Shown here: piece after piece, positions 1-5,382 of the stretch
Numbering within the stretch: position 1 is the stretch's first letter
Layout of the letters: each line of letters begins with the position of its first letter
NCBI GenBank assembly: GCA_900554625.1
Contig: USHP01000138.1
Location: 1 to 5,792 of the forward strand
Source of the DNA: an uncultured Eubacteriales bacterium
GTDB lineage: Bacteria > Bacillota > Clostridia > Oscillospirales > Oscillospiraceae
Reading direction: 5' to 3'
Length of the DNA stretch: 5,792 bases
The notes under the pieces: model-generated
Seen by the model: only the letters and a program-made list of their open reading frames with translations
Databases searched by the model: none
Told to the model about the DNA's origin: nothing
Translations under genes and position numbers: made by a program

Positions 1-125
1 AGGGTTCCCCCCAAGTCTTTGGCGGGCCGTGAGGAAGTATCTTTAAGCCCCCATGCAGTCATCGCGCCGAATCTGCCACAATCCGTTTTATGAAATCGTA
101 GATCGCTCCGAAGCAGTTCTTTCAT
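1..125 (-). CDS. Possible partial reading frame of unknown function, open at the window edge
   Basis: On the minus strand an ATG at 125-123 opens a frame that stays open for about 41 codons to the window edge, beginning MKELLRSDLRFHKTDCGRFG. A GGGAGG sequence stands just before it, but only about 2-3 bases from the ATG, which is too close for an ideal ribosome binding site. A six-codon mini-frame (145-125) ends in a TGA that overlaps this ATG by one base, which would allow coupled translation. I recognise no family or domain. It may equally be a chance frame in a leader region upstream of an element gene that lies beyond the edge. It is on the same strand as the sigma gene and 159 bases after it. 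Confidence 0.22.
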   Translation of the reverse strand, partial: MKELLRSDLRFHKTDCGRFGAMTAWGLKDTSSRPAKDLGGT

Positions 126-284
126 CACCTCCCTGACTGCTCCATCTTCGCGGCGTTTCACATTCGCTCGTACATGAGTTATGTACCTGTTGTGCTGTCT
201 ATTCAGTTTTCAAAGATCTTGAGGTCACGAGGATAGCGTGTCCTTCTAATAACCGTGAGGCTTTGAGCCTTTCTTTCAGGGGCG
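126..284 (-). other. Noncoding leader with inverted repeats downstream of the sigma gene
   Basis: This stretch has no convincing gene. It contains a perfect 6-bp inverted repeat GTACAT / ATGTAC (170-175 and 181-186, loop of 5), an interrupted one (GGTCACG at 223-229 with CGTGTCC at 237-243, one internal mismatch), and a short AGGCT-TTG-AGCCT hairpin at 258-270. On the minus strand these would fold in the RNA between the sigma gene and the next element gene. None is followed by a good U-tract in the minus direction, so they look more like leader or processing structures, or protein sites, than terminators. Function is not established. Confidence 0.4.
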
Positions 285-710
285 TTACAGACGATTTTTA
301 AGGAAAGTCTCCATGTTCCGAAGGCCGCGCTGGATAGATTCGCTGACCGATGCAACGCTGACTCCTTCGCTCTTGGCAATCGCTGATTCTGTCAGTCCCA
401 GGAAGTAGTAAGCATAGATGCGCTTGGCCTGCTTGTCCGGCAGAGCGGCAATCGCAGCGTGAAGCTGCTCCATCGTCACTTTGCGCTCATACAGCTCACA
501 AGGGGTCATGGAAACGAAAAGGGCATCATACTCAATTCCGTCTCCGCGATCCAGAGAATAATGCGCCTTGTGGTAATATGTACGGCGGCGGTATGCGGCC
601 TCCAGGCGGTCATGCTCTTTCATAACAGCGGCTACTTCATCAGGAACCTCAATAATGTAATCGGTCTTATAAAAATCGGGATACTGCTCCCGCAGATTGA
701 TCTTGGTCAT
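285..710 (-). CDS. Small sigma-70 region 4 family protein of a conjugative element
   Basis: The product is 141 residues. Its C-terminal part, about residues 89-137, reads as sigma-70 region 4: ALPDKQAKRIYAYYFLGLTE leads into a helix-turn-helix at about 106-130 (LTESAIAKSEGVSVASVSES), the fold that contacts the -35 promoter element. The N-terminal 85 residues do not show a recognisable region 2, so it is not a complete ordinary sigma factor. Proteins of this size and layout are common in Tn1549-like conjugative transposons of gut Clostridia, where they are annotated as sigma-70 family proteins; this match is from family knowledge, not a search. I chose the ATG at 710 because GGAGG lies 7 bases before it; an upstream TTG at 740 would add 10 residues but lacks such a site. 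It probably controls or assists transcription of element genes. It is divergent from the XRE gene at 1201, and a terminator-like hairpin at 809-847 faces it. Confidence 0.85.
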   Translation of the reverse strand: MTKINLREQYPDFYKTDYIIEVPDEVAAVMKEHDRLEAAYRRRTYYHKAHYSLDRGDGIEYDALFVSMTPCELYERKVTMEQLHAAIAALPDKQAKRIYAYYFLGLTESAIAKSEGVSVASVSESIQRGLRNMETFLKNRL

Positions 711-785
711 AATTTCCTCCATTTCAGTTGTTAGGGACAAAGGGCAACCGAAATGGCTATGGCGGAGAGCGACACCGGGGATGTT

Positions 786-799
786 CGGGAAAATTCCCG
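786..799. promoter_or_regulatory. Perfect palindrome, possible operator upstream of sigma gene
   Basis: CGGGAA and TTCCCG form 6-bp arms separated by two bases, 76 bases before the sigma start codon. The compact two-fold symmetry with almost no loop suits a dimeric DNA-binding protein better than an RNA hairpin. The XRE-type protein encoded at 1201-1569 is the obvious local candidate to bind it, but no second copy of the site was seen near that gene, so the pairing is only a guess. Confidence 0.3.
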
Positions 800-808
800 T
801 AAAATCGA

Positions 809-847
809 CAAAGAAAAACGTCAGACGGCCTTAATAGCTGTCTGACG
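809..847 (-). terminator. Rho-independent terminator or attenuator ahead of the sigma gene
   Basis: CGTCAGAC at 819-826 pairs perfectly with GTCTGACG at 840-847, and three more pairs (one G-T) extend the stem to 11 bp with a 7-base loop. Read on the minus strand the stem is followed at once by TTTTTCTTT (818-810), the normal layout of an intrinsic terminator. It lies about 100 bases before the sigma start, with no gene of that strand just upstream to end. It could therefore be an attenuator in the sigma leader, or a block against transcription entering the element module. No good sigma promoter is visible between the hairpin and the gene. Confidence 0.6.
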
Positions 848-890
848 CATTTTGTATAATATGTTGTACGATTGTGCGGATTATTTACGC

Positions 891-917
891 TTGATTGCGC
901 GTGTCCGTGTGTATAAT
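891..917 (+). promoter_or_regulatory. Weak candidate promoter pointing toward the XRE gene
   Basis: A perfect TATAAT at 912-917 is preceded by TTGATT at 891-896, with a spacer of 15 bases, shorter than the usual 16-18. A transcript starting near 924 would run through the hairpins at 926-1091 before reaching the XRE gene at 1201, giving a leader of over 270 bases. The -10 box is good but the -35 spacing is poor, so this is a candidate only. Confidence 0.3.
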
Positions 918-1041
918 TTCTCTTTGGTAGGTCATTGATTTTTTTAGGTAATCACCTACCTGAAAACCATAATTCTGCTGAAATAAATAACCGCCCATCG
1001 TAGACTCCTCAAACGGCAGTCACGGGCGGTAATGGAAATAT

Positions 1042-1091
1042 GCCCTGCCGTGAAAGGCCGTTTTTTTTATTGGCCTCCCGTCAGGGCTTTT
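1042..1091 (+). terminator. Terminator-like hairpin in the leader of the XRE gene
   Basis: GCCCTG (1042-1047) pairs with CAGGGC (1082-1087), and inside it AGGCC (1055-1059) pairs with GGCCT (1072-1076) around a loop containing eight Ts. The outer stem is followed on the plus strand by TTTTAT. The upstream arm can instead pair with 1013-1019 (ACGGCAG with CTGCCGT at 1045-1051), which would compete with the hairpin, as in a terminator/antiterminator switch. The stem is interrupted and the U-tract is short, so its strength as a terminator is uncertain. Confidence 0.35.
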
Positions 1092-1200
1092 ATGTATATT
1101 TTATCTTTCAAAGGTGCATGATAAACACATATCAATACGCGTGATTGGGTTATGGTAACTTCCTCTTACGCACGATAGAATGTAATAGAGGTGAACAATC

Positions 1201-1569
1201 ATGCCGGAAGATGTATTTGTGTATTTGGGACAGTGCCTCAGAGATGCAAGAGAAGAATGTGGACTGACCCAACAGGAGCTTGCGGATCAAACCGGCAGAG
1301 GGCTTCGTCATCTCCAGGACATTGAAAAGGGCAGGAAAAATCCGTCTTACGATGTACTGGCATCCTTTATCAAGCGATTAGGCATTTCTGCTAATGAGCT
1401 GTTTTATCCTGACGCTTCGGAACAGGAAAAGCAAGTACAGCATTTCATGGGAAAGTTTCTGGCCTGTACCGAGGATGAGCGGCAGATTATCTTGAAAACA
1501 CTGGATTGTATGGCGGAGCAGTTTATCAGCCGACGTTACAAATCCTCCGATCCGCAAAATTATGAATAA
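1201..1569 (+). CDS. XRE/Cro-type helix-turn-helix transcriptional regulator
   Basis: The 122-residue protein begins with a complete HTH_3/XRE domain at about residues 8-68: the recognition region runs through LTQQELADQTGRGLRHLQDI, then EKGRKNPSYDVLASFIKRLG, the classic layout of phage and element repressors. The C-terminal tail (about 72-112) is helical, with DERQIILKTLDCMAEQFISR, and may serve dimerisation. Proteins of this size are frequent beside the control region of gut conjugative transposons. The ATG is supported by AGAGGTG ending 7 bases before it. The gene is divergent from the sigma gene, so the protein probably acts on the region between them and may repress element genes or itself; this is inferred from position. 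Its stop codon lies within the arm of the terminator at 1566-1610. Confidence 0.85.
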   Translation: MPEDVFVYLGQCLRDAREECGLTQQELADQTGRGLRHLQDIEKGRKNPSYDVLASFIKRLGISANELFYPDASEQEKQVQHFMGKFLACTEDERQIILKTLDCMAEQFISRRYKSSDPQNYE

Positions 1570-1610
1570 AACCAGCAGGGCAAAATGCAATTTGTTTCTG
1601 CTGGTTTTAT
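1566..1610. terminator. Bidirectional rho-independent terminator between XRE and AraC genes
   Basis: A perfect 13-bp inverted repeat, ATAAAACCAGCAG (1566-1578) and CTGCTGGTTTTAT (1598-1610), has an inner CAAA/TTTG pairing (1581-1584 and 1591-1594). On the plus strand the stem is followed by TTTT, and on the minus strand the arm ends in TTTTAT, so it can stop transcription from both sides. It closes the XRE gene (whose TAA stop at 1567-1569 lies in the first arm) and the convergent AraC gene, which stops at 1649. Confidence 0.88.
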
Positions 1611-1648
1611 TTTGCCTCCGGCAGTAGACGTAAATTTTCCTAGCCCAA

Positions 1649-2686
1649 TCAATCGCCACTATTTTGTTTCCGGTATTCAGCCGGTGCAATCTTCATGACA
1701 TCTCGAAATGCTGTTGCAAATTTACTCTGATTCTCATATCCAACCTGGCTGGCAATTTCTGCTATGGTTGCCTGTGTCTGGCGAAGCAGAGCAGCGGCCT
1801 GTTTCATGCGGTACACTTTCATATAGGTTCCAATGGGCTGTCCATAAACTCCCTTGAACGTATCCTTTAAGGTTGCCGTATTGATAAGATACTCTTTGGA
1901 AAGTTCCTCAATCGTTGGCCGTTCCTGCAAGTTGGAGATAAGCCGCTTGTGAATGTCCCGTACAATCTCCACCTGGGGAGAAGTATATAACTCTCGCTGC
2001 TTTTCTTTATTTACATCCACCATACACAAGAATAAGAGAAGCTCCTGCACCTTCAGCATGAAGTATGGCTTTTGCAGGCGATCCGGTACGGAATACAGTT
2101 CAGAAAAGATATGCTCAATCTCATCCTTGGCCCGCATGACAAAGCATGCGCCATCGGCACAAAATTTGTTTTTGAAATCTGCAATACCAATACCGCTCTC
2201 GGCGAGGATTCCAGGCGGATTTTGAGAAACCAGCTCCAGATCAAGCACTACTGAGATTCCGCGATAATGTCTCAAAGGAAAGGCCATTTCAGAAGCACAG
2301 TTATCCATTGTATGAATGGAAAGATCCCCTTCTCCGAGGTACAGGCAGGAACCGCTTTGCAATACGCTCCCTTCACGCCCTTCCCGGCAATGATTGATCT
2401 CCAGCACATTCTTATCAATGGTTCCGTCCCAATAACAACTCGTTGCTTCAAAATCATTGTAAATAAGCTGGATACCGGGATAAACCTGATAGACTGTCAT
2501 AAGCCCCAGGCCATCCTCACAGTCCATTTTATAGACGGTGCAATATCCGTCATTATCTTTTGGAATAATCGCAGATAACCCCGTAGCATTGGTGATAGGG
2601 TTTTTGTTCATAGTATTCATTCCGTTATCTCGTATTTGTTCTGCCAGGATTCTCCTGGCGTCTTTTATTATATAGTTTTTTCTCAT
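1649..2686 (-). CDS. AraC-family transcriptional regulator
   Basis: With the chosen start the protein is 345 residues. The C-terminal 100 residues form the two helix-turn-helix motifs of AraC: the first at about 259-278 (IEELSKEYLINTATLKDTFK), the second at about 306-332 (ATIAEIASQVGYENQSKFAT, then AFRDVMK), ending in PAEYRK. The N-terminal two thirds is a ligand-sensing type domain with INHCREGREG. Regulators of this overall type include the PchR/YbtA group controlling siderophore and iron genes, and the adjacent feo operon makes an iron-related role plausible; this is inference. The ATG at 2686 has GGAG 9 bases upstream and lies about 45 bases after the likely transcription start. The frame is open from a TTG at 2722, and ATGs at 2620 and 2611 are alternatives that would give about 320 residues. 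The gene is downstream of the feo operon terminator on the same strand and convergent with the XRE gene. Confidence 0.9.
   Translation of the reverse strand: MRKNYIIKDARRILAEQIRDNGMNTMNKNPITNATGLSAIIPKDNDGYCTVYKMDCEDGLGLMTVYQVYPGIQLIYNDFEATSCYWDGTIDKNVLEINHCREGREGSVLQSGSCLYLGEGDLSIHTMDNCASEMAFPLRHYRGISVVLDLELVSQNPPGILAESGIGIADFKNKFCADGACFVMRAKDEIEHIFSELYSVPDRLQKPYFMLKVQELLLFLCMVDVNKEKQRELYTSPQVEIVRDIHKRLISNLQERPTIEELSKEYLINTATLKDTFKGVYGQPIGTYMKVYRMKQAAALLRQTQATIAEIASQVGYENQSKFATAFRDVMKIAPAEYRKQNSGD
2643..2659 (-). repeat. 7-bp hairpin near the 5' end of the AraC gene
   Basis: GCCAGGA and TCCTGGC form a perfect 7-bp stem with a 3-base loop. If translation starts at 2686 it lies inside the coding region, from about codon 10. 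If it starts at 2620 the hairpin lies in the untranslated leader, just after a TATAAT-like sequence on the minus strand. It may influence translation or be a protein site; its role is unknown. Confidence 0.4.
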
Positions 2687-2738
2687 TTTATACCGCTCCA
2701 ATCGGCAGGATGTGCAATCCAATCAGAAAGCAAATTCT

Positions 2739-2767
2739 ATTATAGTGCAGCCCTGCCGAATGTGCAA
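2739..2767 (-). promoter_or_regulatory. Candidate sigma-A type promoter for the AraC gene
   Basis: On the minus strand a perfect TATAAT (2744-2739) follows TTGCAC (2767-2762) with a spacer of exactly 17 bases. Transcription would begin near 2731, giving a leader of about 45 bases to the ATG at 2686. It lies just after the terminator of the feo operon, so the regulator can be expressed separately from that operon. The weak -35 box (three of six matches) would suit an activator-dependent or autoregulated promoter. Confidence 0.6.
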
Positions 2768-2770
2768 ATA

Positions 2771-2811
2771 TACGAAAAAGCCGATGCCCTCCAAAACGGA
2801 AAACATCGGCT
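2771..2811 (-). terminator. Rho-independent terminator of the MATE-feo operon
   Basis: On the minus strand AGCCGATG (2811-2804) pairs with CATCGGCT (2786-2779), an 8-bp perfect stem with a 17-base loop, followed by TTTTCGTA. It begins 12 bases after the stop of the cysteine-rich peptide gene, which marks that gene as the last of the operon. Confidence 0.85.
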
Positions 2812-2823
2812 ATATGCGGGATT

Positions 2824-2967
2824 TTATTTGCTGCAACATTCCTTTCCTACACAACCGGAACAACTGCCGCTACAACAAGAACCATTTTTGCGGTTCTTAT
2901 GGATTTTTCGCACAGCCCATATTGCATAGAAAACAATCCCGATAAGGATTATACCAGTAACAAGCAT
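2824..2967 (-). CDS. FeoB-associated cysteine-rich membrane protein
   Basis: This 47-residue gene is shorter than common ORF cutoffs. The protein starts MLVTGIILIGIVFYAIWAVR, a single N-terminal membrane span (about residues 3-19), followed by a basic stretch KIHKNRKN and a cysteine-rich tail with CC, C, C and CC (Cys31, 32, 36, 39, 44 and 45). This is the layout of the small FeoB-associated Cys-rich proteins found after feoB in many Firmicutes, thought to take the place of FeoC in the ferrous iron uptake complex. The basic stretch suggests that the tail faces the cytoplasm, where the cysteines could bind iron or another metal (inference). AGGAG stands 6 bases before the ATG. It follows the small single-span peptide gene by 35 bases and is the last gene before the terminator at 2771-2811. 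Confidence 0.88.
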   Translation of the reverse strand: MLVTGIILIGIVFYAIWAVRKIHKNRKNGSCCSGSCSGCVGKECCSK

Positions 2968-3002
2968 CTAAAACTCCTTTCTGACTGGAAACTCACAACT
3001 TA

Positions 3003-3098
3003 TTAGCTTTGGGTCTCCGATCCTCTTTTCAAAATCCAAAGTCCAAATGCGACCACTGATAAAATGGCCGCTGAACGAAGCACTTTTCCAAACGTCAT
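3003..3098 (-). CDS. Small single-span membrane peptide in the feo operon, unknown function
   Basis: A 31-residue frame begins MTFGKVLRSAAILSVVAFGL, continues WILKRGSETQS, and ends in two adjacent TAA stops. Residues of about 9-24 form one hydrophobic membrane span flanked by basic residues (Lys5 and Arg8 or 9 before it, LysArg after it). A GAGG sequence that includes the end of the feoB stop codon lies 7 bases before the ATG at 3098; another ATG at 3104 would add two residues but leaves no room for the ribosome site. The gene starts 9 bases after feoB ends, so coupled translation is likely. I do not recognise a named family. Position and membrane nature suggest an accessory of FeoB, but a chance frame cannot be excluded on length alone. 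Confidence 0.6.
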   Translation of the reverse strand: MTFGKVLRSAAILSVVAFGLWILKRGSETQS

Positions 3099-3107
3099 AT
3101 TCATACC

Positions 3108-5147
3108 TCACAGCAAAAGTCCAACACGATAAACCACAAAAGTAACAGCCCAGGCCACAACCAACTGGAACAGGGCCGAGAACAGCATCCACCTTGTACT
3201 GCCGGATTCCTTGCGAATTGTAGCTAGGGCCGCTGCACAGGGAACGTAAAGCAGGCAGAAAATCATCAGGCAAAACGCATTGAGCTGTCCAAAACCGGCT
3301 GCACCCAGGATGCCGACCAATGTATCCATTCCCGCGCCGGAGTTGATATTGGGAATCCCAAACAGAACGGCACAACTGGACACCACAACCTCTTTTGCAG
3401 AGATGCCAGCAATCAGAGCAACCGCTATCTGCCAGAATCCCAGTCCAATCGGTGCAAAGATCGGTACAAGCCAATGGCCCAGGATAGACCCGAAGCTGTC
3501 TGCCATTTCCGTAGTATAGCCATGCGGCCCAAAGTTCAGGATCACCCACATGAGGATAGATGCTACAAAGATGGTAGTACCTGCTTTGGTAAGGTAGTCC
3601 TTTACCTTTTCCCATACATAGATTGCCACAGTTCTGGCGCTGGGGGCCTTATATTCCGGCAGCTCAATCAGCAGATAATTTTCCGATTTTCTCCGGTCAA
3701 TCAAATGGATGATCGCCGCTACCAGGATAGCGACCACCAGGCCGATCAGGTACATGGAATAGGCCACGAGCATGGCGCGTTCCTGAAAGAACATCTCGGC
3801 AAACAAGATGTAGATTGGCAGACGGGCGCTGCAACTCATAAAGGGCGTAATCAACATGACCTTAAAACGGTCACGCCGGTTTTCCAAAGACCGTGAAGCC
3901 ATGATTGCCGGAACAGTGCAACCAAATCCCAAAATCATGGGGATAAATGCCCGTCCGGAAAGTCCCAGCTTGCTCATAATCCCTTCCATGACATACGCAA
4001 CACGGGCCATATATCCGCTGTCCTCCAGAAAAGCCAATGCCAGAAACAGAATGAAAATGTTCGGCAGGAAAGTCAGGATACCGCCCACACCGGCGATGAT
4101 GCCGTCTACCAACAGGGAGCGCAGCACTTCATTGACCCCGACAGCAATCAGTCCATCGCTTATCAATGCCGACAGGCTTTCAATTCCTAATTCTAGGAAT
4201 CCTTTCAGCCAATCGCCAATGGTAAAGGTCAGGAAGAACACCGCCGCCATGACAACGAGGAAAATCGGGATGCTCCAAAACTTATGCGTCAATACACGGT
4301 CTGCCTTTTCCGTCAAAGCGTCTTGACGATCCTTATTGACCAGAACCTCCCTGATGATTTCCTCAATAAAATCATACTTCTCATTGATAATGTCGGATTC
4401 ATAGTTCCGGTCGATCACATCCGGCATATTGACCGGATAACGTGCAGAGATTTCCTTATCCTGCTCCAGCAGCTTAATGGCGTGCCAGCGGTAATTGGAC
4501 AGGTTCGGATATTTCCGCTTCAGCTCTGCCATGATAAGATCAATCTTGTCCTCAATAGCATCACTGTAAACCATTGCGTATTCTGAATGGTGGTCGTGCC
4601 GGTGTTTTGGAGTATATTTATGATGATGAATCAGACACTCCGGATCTTTACAGTCTTTATGGTGCGCGGCTGCATGAAGCAGCACATCCAGTCCTGTCCG
4701 TTTTCTGGCTGAAACTGGAATGACCGGGATGCCCAGCATTTCCGGCAGTCTGTGTGTGTCAATCTCCATGCCGCGCTTTTCCACAATGTCCATCATGTTC
4801 AGCGCCAGCACAACCGGCTTGCCCAGCTCCAAAAGCTGCAAAGTTAAGTATAGGTTTCGCTCCAGAGCGGAAGCGTCCGCAACATCAATAATCACATCGA
4901 CTTCATCGCTTAGTATAAACTGTCTGGATACCTGTTCTTCCATTGTGTAGGAGGTCAGGCTGTAAGTGCCAGGAAGATCGACCAGTCGAATATTCAGATC
5001 ATGGTCTTTAATGGCACCCTCTACTTTCTCAACGGTTACACCTGGCCAGTTTGCCACTTTCAGATTTGCACCGGTGTAAGCATTGAAAAGTGTTGTCTTT
5101 CCGCAGTTCGGATTTCCGATGAAGCCGATAGTCAAATTTTCTCTCAT
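3108..5147 (-). CDS. feoB: Ferrous iron transport protein B (GTPase and membrane permease)
   Basis: The 679-residue protein imports Fe(II) across the cytoplasmic membrane. The N-terminal G domain shows G1 GNPNCGKT (11-18), the G2 region WPGVTVE (34-40), G3 DLPG (57-60), G4 NMMD (117-120) and G5 SAR (146-148). A helical spacer follows, then the membrane part from about residue 290, with the gate motifs GFGCTVPA (407-414) and SCSARLPIY (438-446), a second gate with SAKEVVVSSC (583-592), and VPCAA (635-639) near the C-terminus. Cys410, Cys439 and Cys637 lie in conserved-looking positions. Between the G domain and the spacer is a His/Cys-rich stretch (158-187). The start follows the feoA stop by 6 bases, with a GGGG site formed by the end of feoA, so translation is probably coupled. 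No frameshift or missing motif is seen, and the length is normal for Firmicutes. Confidence 0.98.
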   Translation of the reverse strand: MRENLTIGFIGNPNCGKTTLFNAYTGANLKVANWPGVTVEKVEGAIKDHDLNIRLVDLPGTYSLTSYTMEEQVSRQFILSDEVDVIIDVADASALERNLYLTLQLLELGKPVVLALNMMDIVEKRGMEIDTHRLPEMLGIPVIPVSARKRTGLDVLLHAAAHHKDCKDPECLIHHHKYTPKHRHDHHSEYAMVYSDAIEDKIDLIMAELKRKYPNLSNYRWHAIKLLEQDKEISARYPVNMPDVIDRNYESDIINEKYDFIEEIIREVLVNKDRQDALTEKADRVLTHKFWSIPIFLVVMAAVFFLTFTIGDWLKGFLELGIESLSALISDGLIAVGVNEVLRSLLVDGIIAGVGGILTFLPNIFILFLALAFLEDSGYMARVAYVMEGIMSKLGLSGRAFIPMILGFGCTVPAIMASRSLENRRDRFKVMLITPFMSCSARLPIYILFAEMFFQERAMLVAYSMYLIGLVVAILVAAIIHLIDRRKSENYLLIELPEYKAPSARTVAIYVWEKVKDYLTKAGTTIFVASILMWVILNFGPHGYTTEMADSFGSILGHWLVPIFAPIGLGFWQIAVALIAGISAKEVVVSSCAVLFGIPNINSGAGMDTLVGILGAAGFGQLNAFCLMIFCLLYVPCAAALATIRKESGSTRWMLFSALFQLVVAWAVTFVVYRVGLLL

Positions 5148-5153
5148 CGGAAT

Positions 5154-5369
5154 TTACCCCACTAAAATATTCTTTGTGATATTGCGCCCAAGTGCAAAGC
5201 GTGTTCCCCTGACTTTCACAATCAGGACACCCCGACTTTTGCTGTTCAGAACAGCGATAGAGGTTCCACGGGTCATCCCAAGGGCCTCCAAACGCTTTTC
5301 TATATTGACAGGCAGATCAATATCCTCAACTTTATATTCATTTCCTATTTTTCCATCGCAAAGATACAT
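5154..5369 (-). CDS. feoA: Ferrous iron transport protein A
   Basis: FeoA is a small cytosolic protein with an SH3-like fold, needed with FeoB for Fe(II) uptake. The 71-residue product has the typical pattern: EKRLEALGMTRGTSIAVLN (about 24-42), then a beta-rich end with VKVRGTRFALGRNITKNILV (51-70). The length is usual for a single-domain FeoA. An AGGAGG site lies 8 bases before the ATG and overlaps the stop codon of the MATE gene, with only 13 bases between the two genes. It is followed by feoB after 6 bases. Together these spacings place feoA inside an operon with the exporter upstream and feoB downstream. Confidence 0.95.
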   Translation of the reverse strand: MYLCDGKIGNEYKVEDIDLPVNIEKRLEALGMTRGTSIAVLNSKSRGVLIVKVRGTRFALGRNITKNILVG

Positions 5370-5382
5370 GAACGCTCCCTCC

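Larger units (their letters stand above)
711..1200. other. Divergent control region between sigma and XRE genes, rich in inverted repeats
   Basis: These 490 bases hold no confident gene. They contain at least six inverted repeats or alternative pairings: CGGGAA-aa-TTCCCG (786-799), a terminator-like hairpin (819-847), GGTAGGT / ACCTACC (926-932 and 954-960), ACCGCCC / GGGCGGT (990-996 and 1024-1030), ACGGCAG / CTGCCGT (1013-1019 and 1045-1051), and GCCCTG / CAGGGC (1042-1047 and 1082-1087). The 1013-1019 segment lies inside the loop of the 990-1030 repeat, so the two pairings are either exclusive or form a pseudoknot. Two TATAAT sequences on the plus strand (855-860 and 912-917) could be promoter -10 boxes, though the matching -35 boxes are weak. 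The density of structure suggests attenuation or a structured leader, but its direction is not settled. Confidence 0.5.

Noticed and set aside
753..845. 30-codon plus-strand frame (MAMAESDTGD...) with AGGG upstream
   Set aside because: The composition is protein-like, but the frame is short, has no known family, and ends inside the terminator hairpin at 819-847; it is not supported enough to call a gene.
855..860. TATAAT on the plus strand as a second promoter
   Set aside because: No acceptable -35 box is found at 15-19 bases upstream and it directly follows the terminator hairpin.
1130..1159. Short symmetric sequences (ATCA...TGAT and GTTA-TGG-TAAC) before the XRE gene as operators
   Set aside because: The arms are only 4 bp and would occur often by chance; there is no repeat of either near the sigma gene.
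711..1200. Possible origin of transfer or element end because of the many inverted repeats
   Set aside because: No relaxase gene, nick-site motif or terminal repeat pair is visible, and the hairpins are explained as well by transcription control.
2968..3615. 215-codon minus-strand open frame overlapping the 3' end of feoB
   Set aside because: It is out of frame with feoB, rich in Cys, Trp and Gly without any domain pattern, and feoB in this stretch is clearly the coding frame. Only the small peptide frame at 3003-3098 is retained there.
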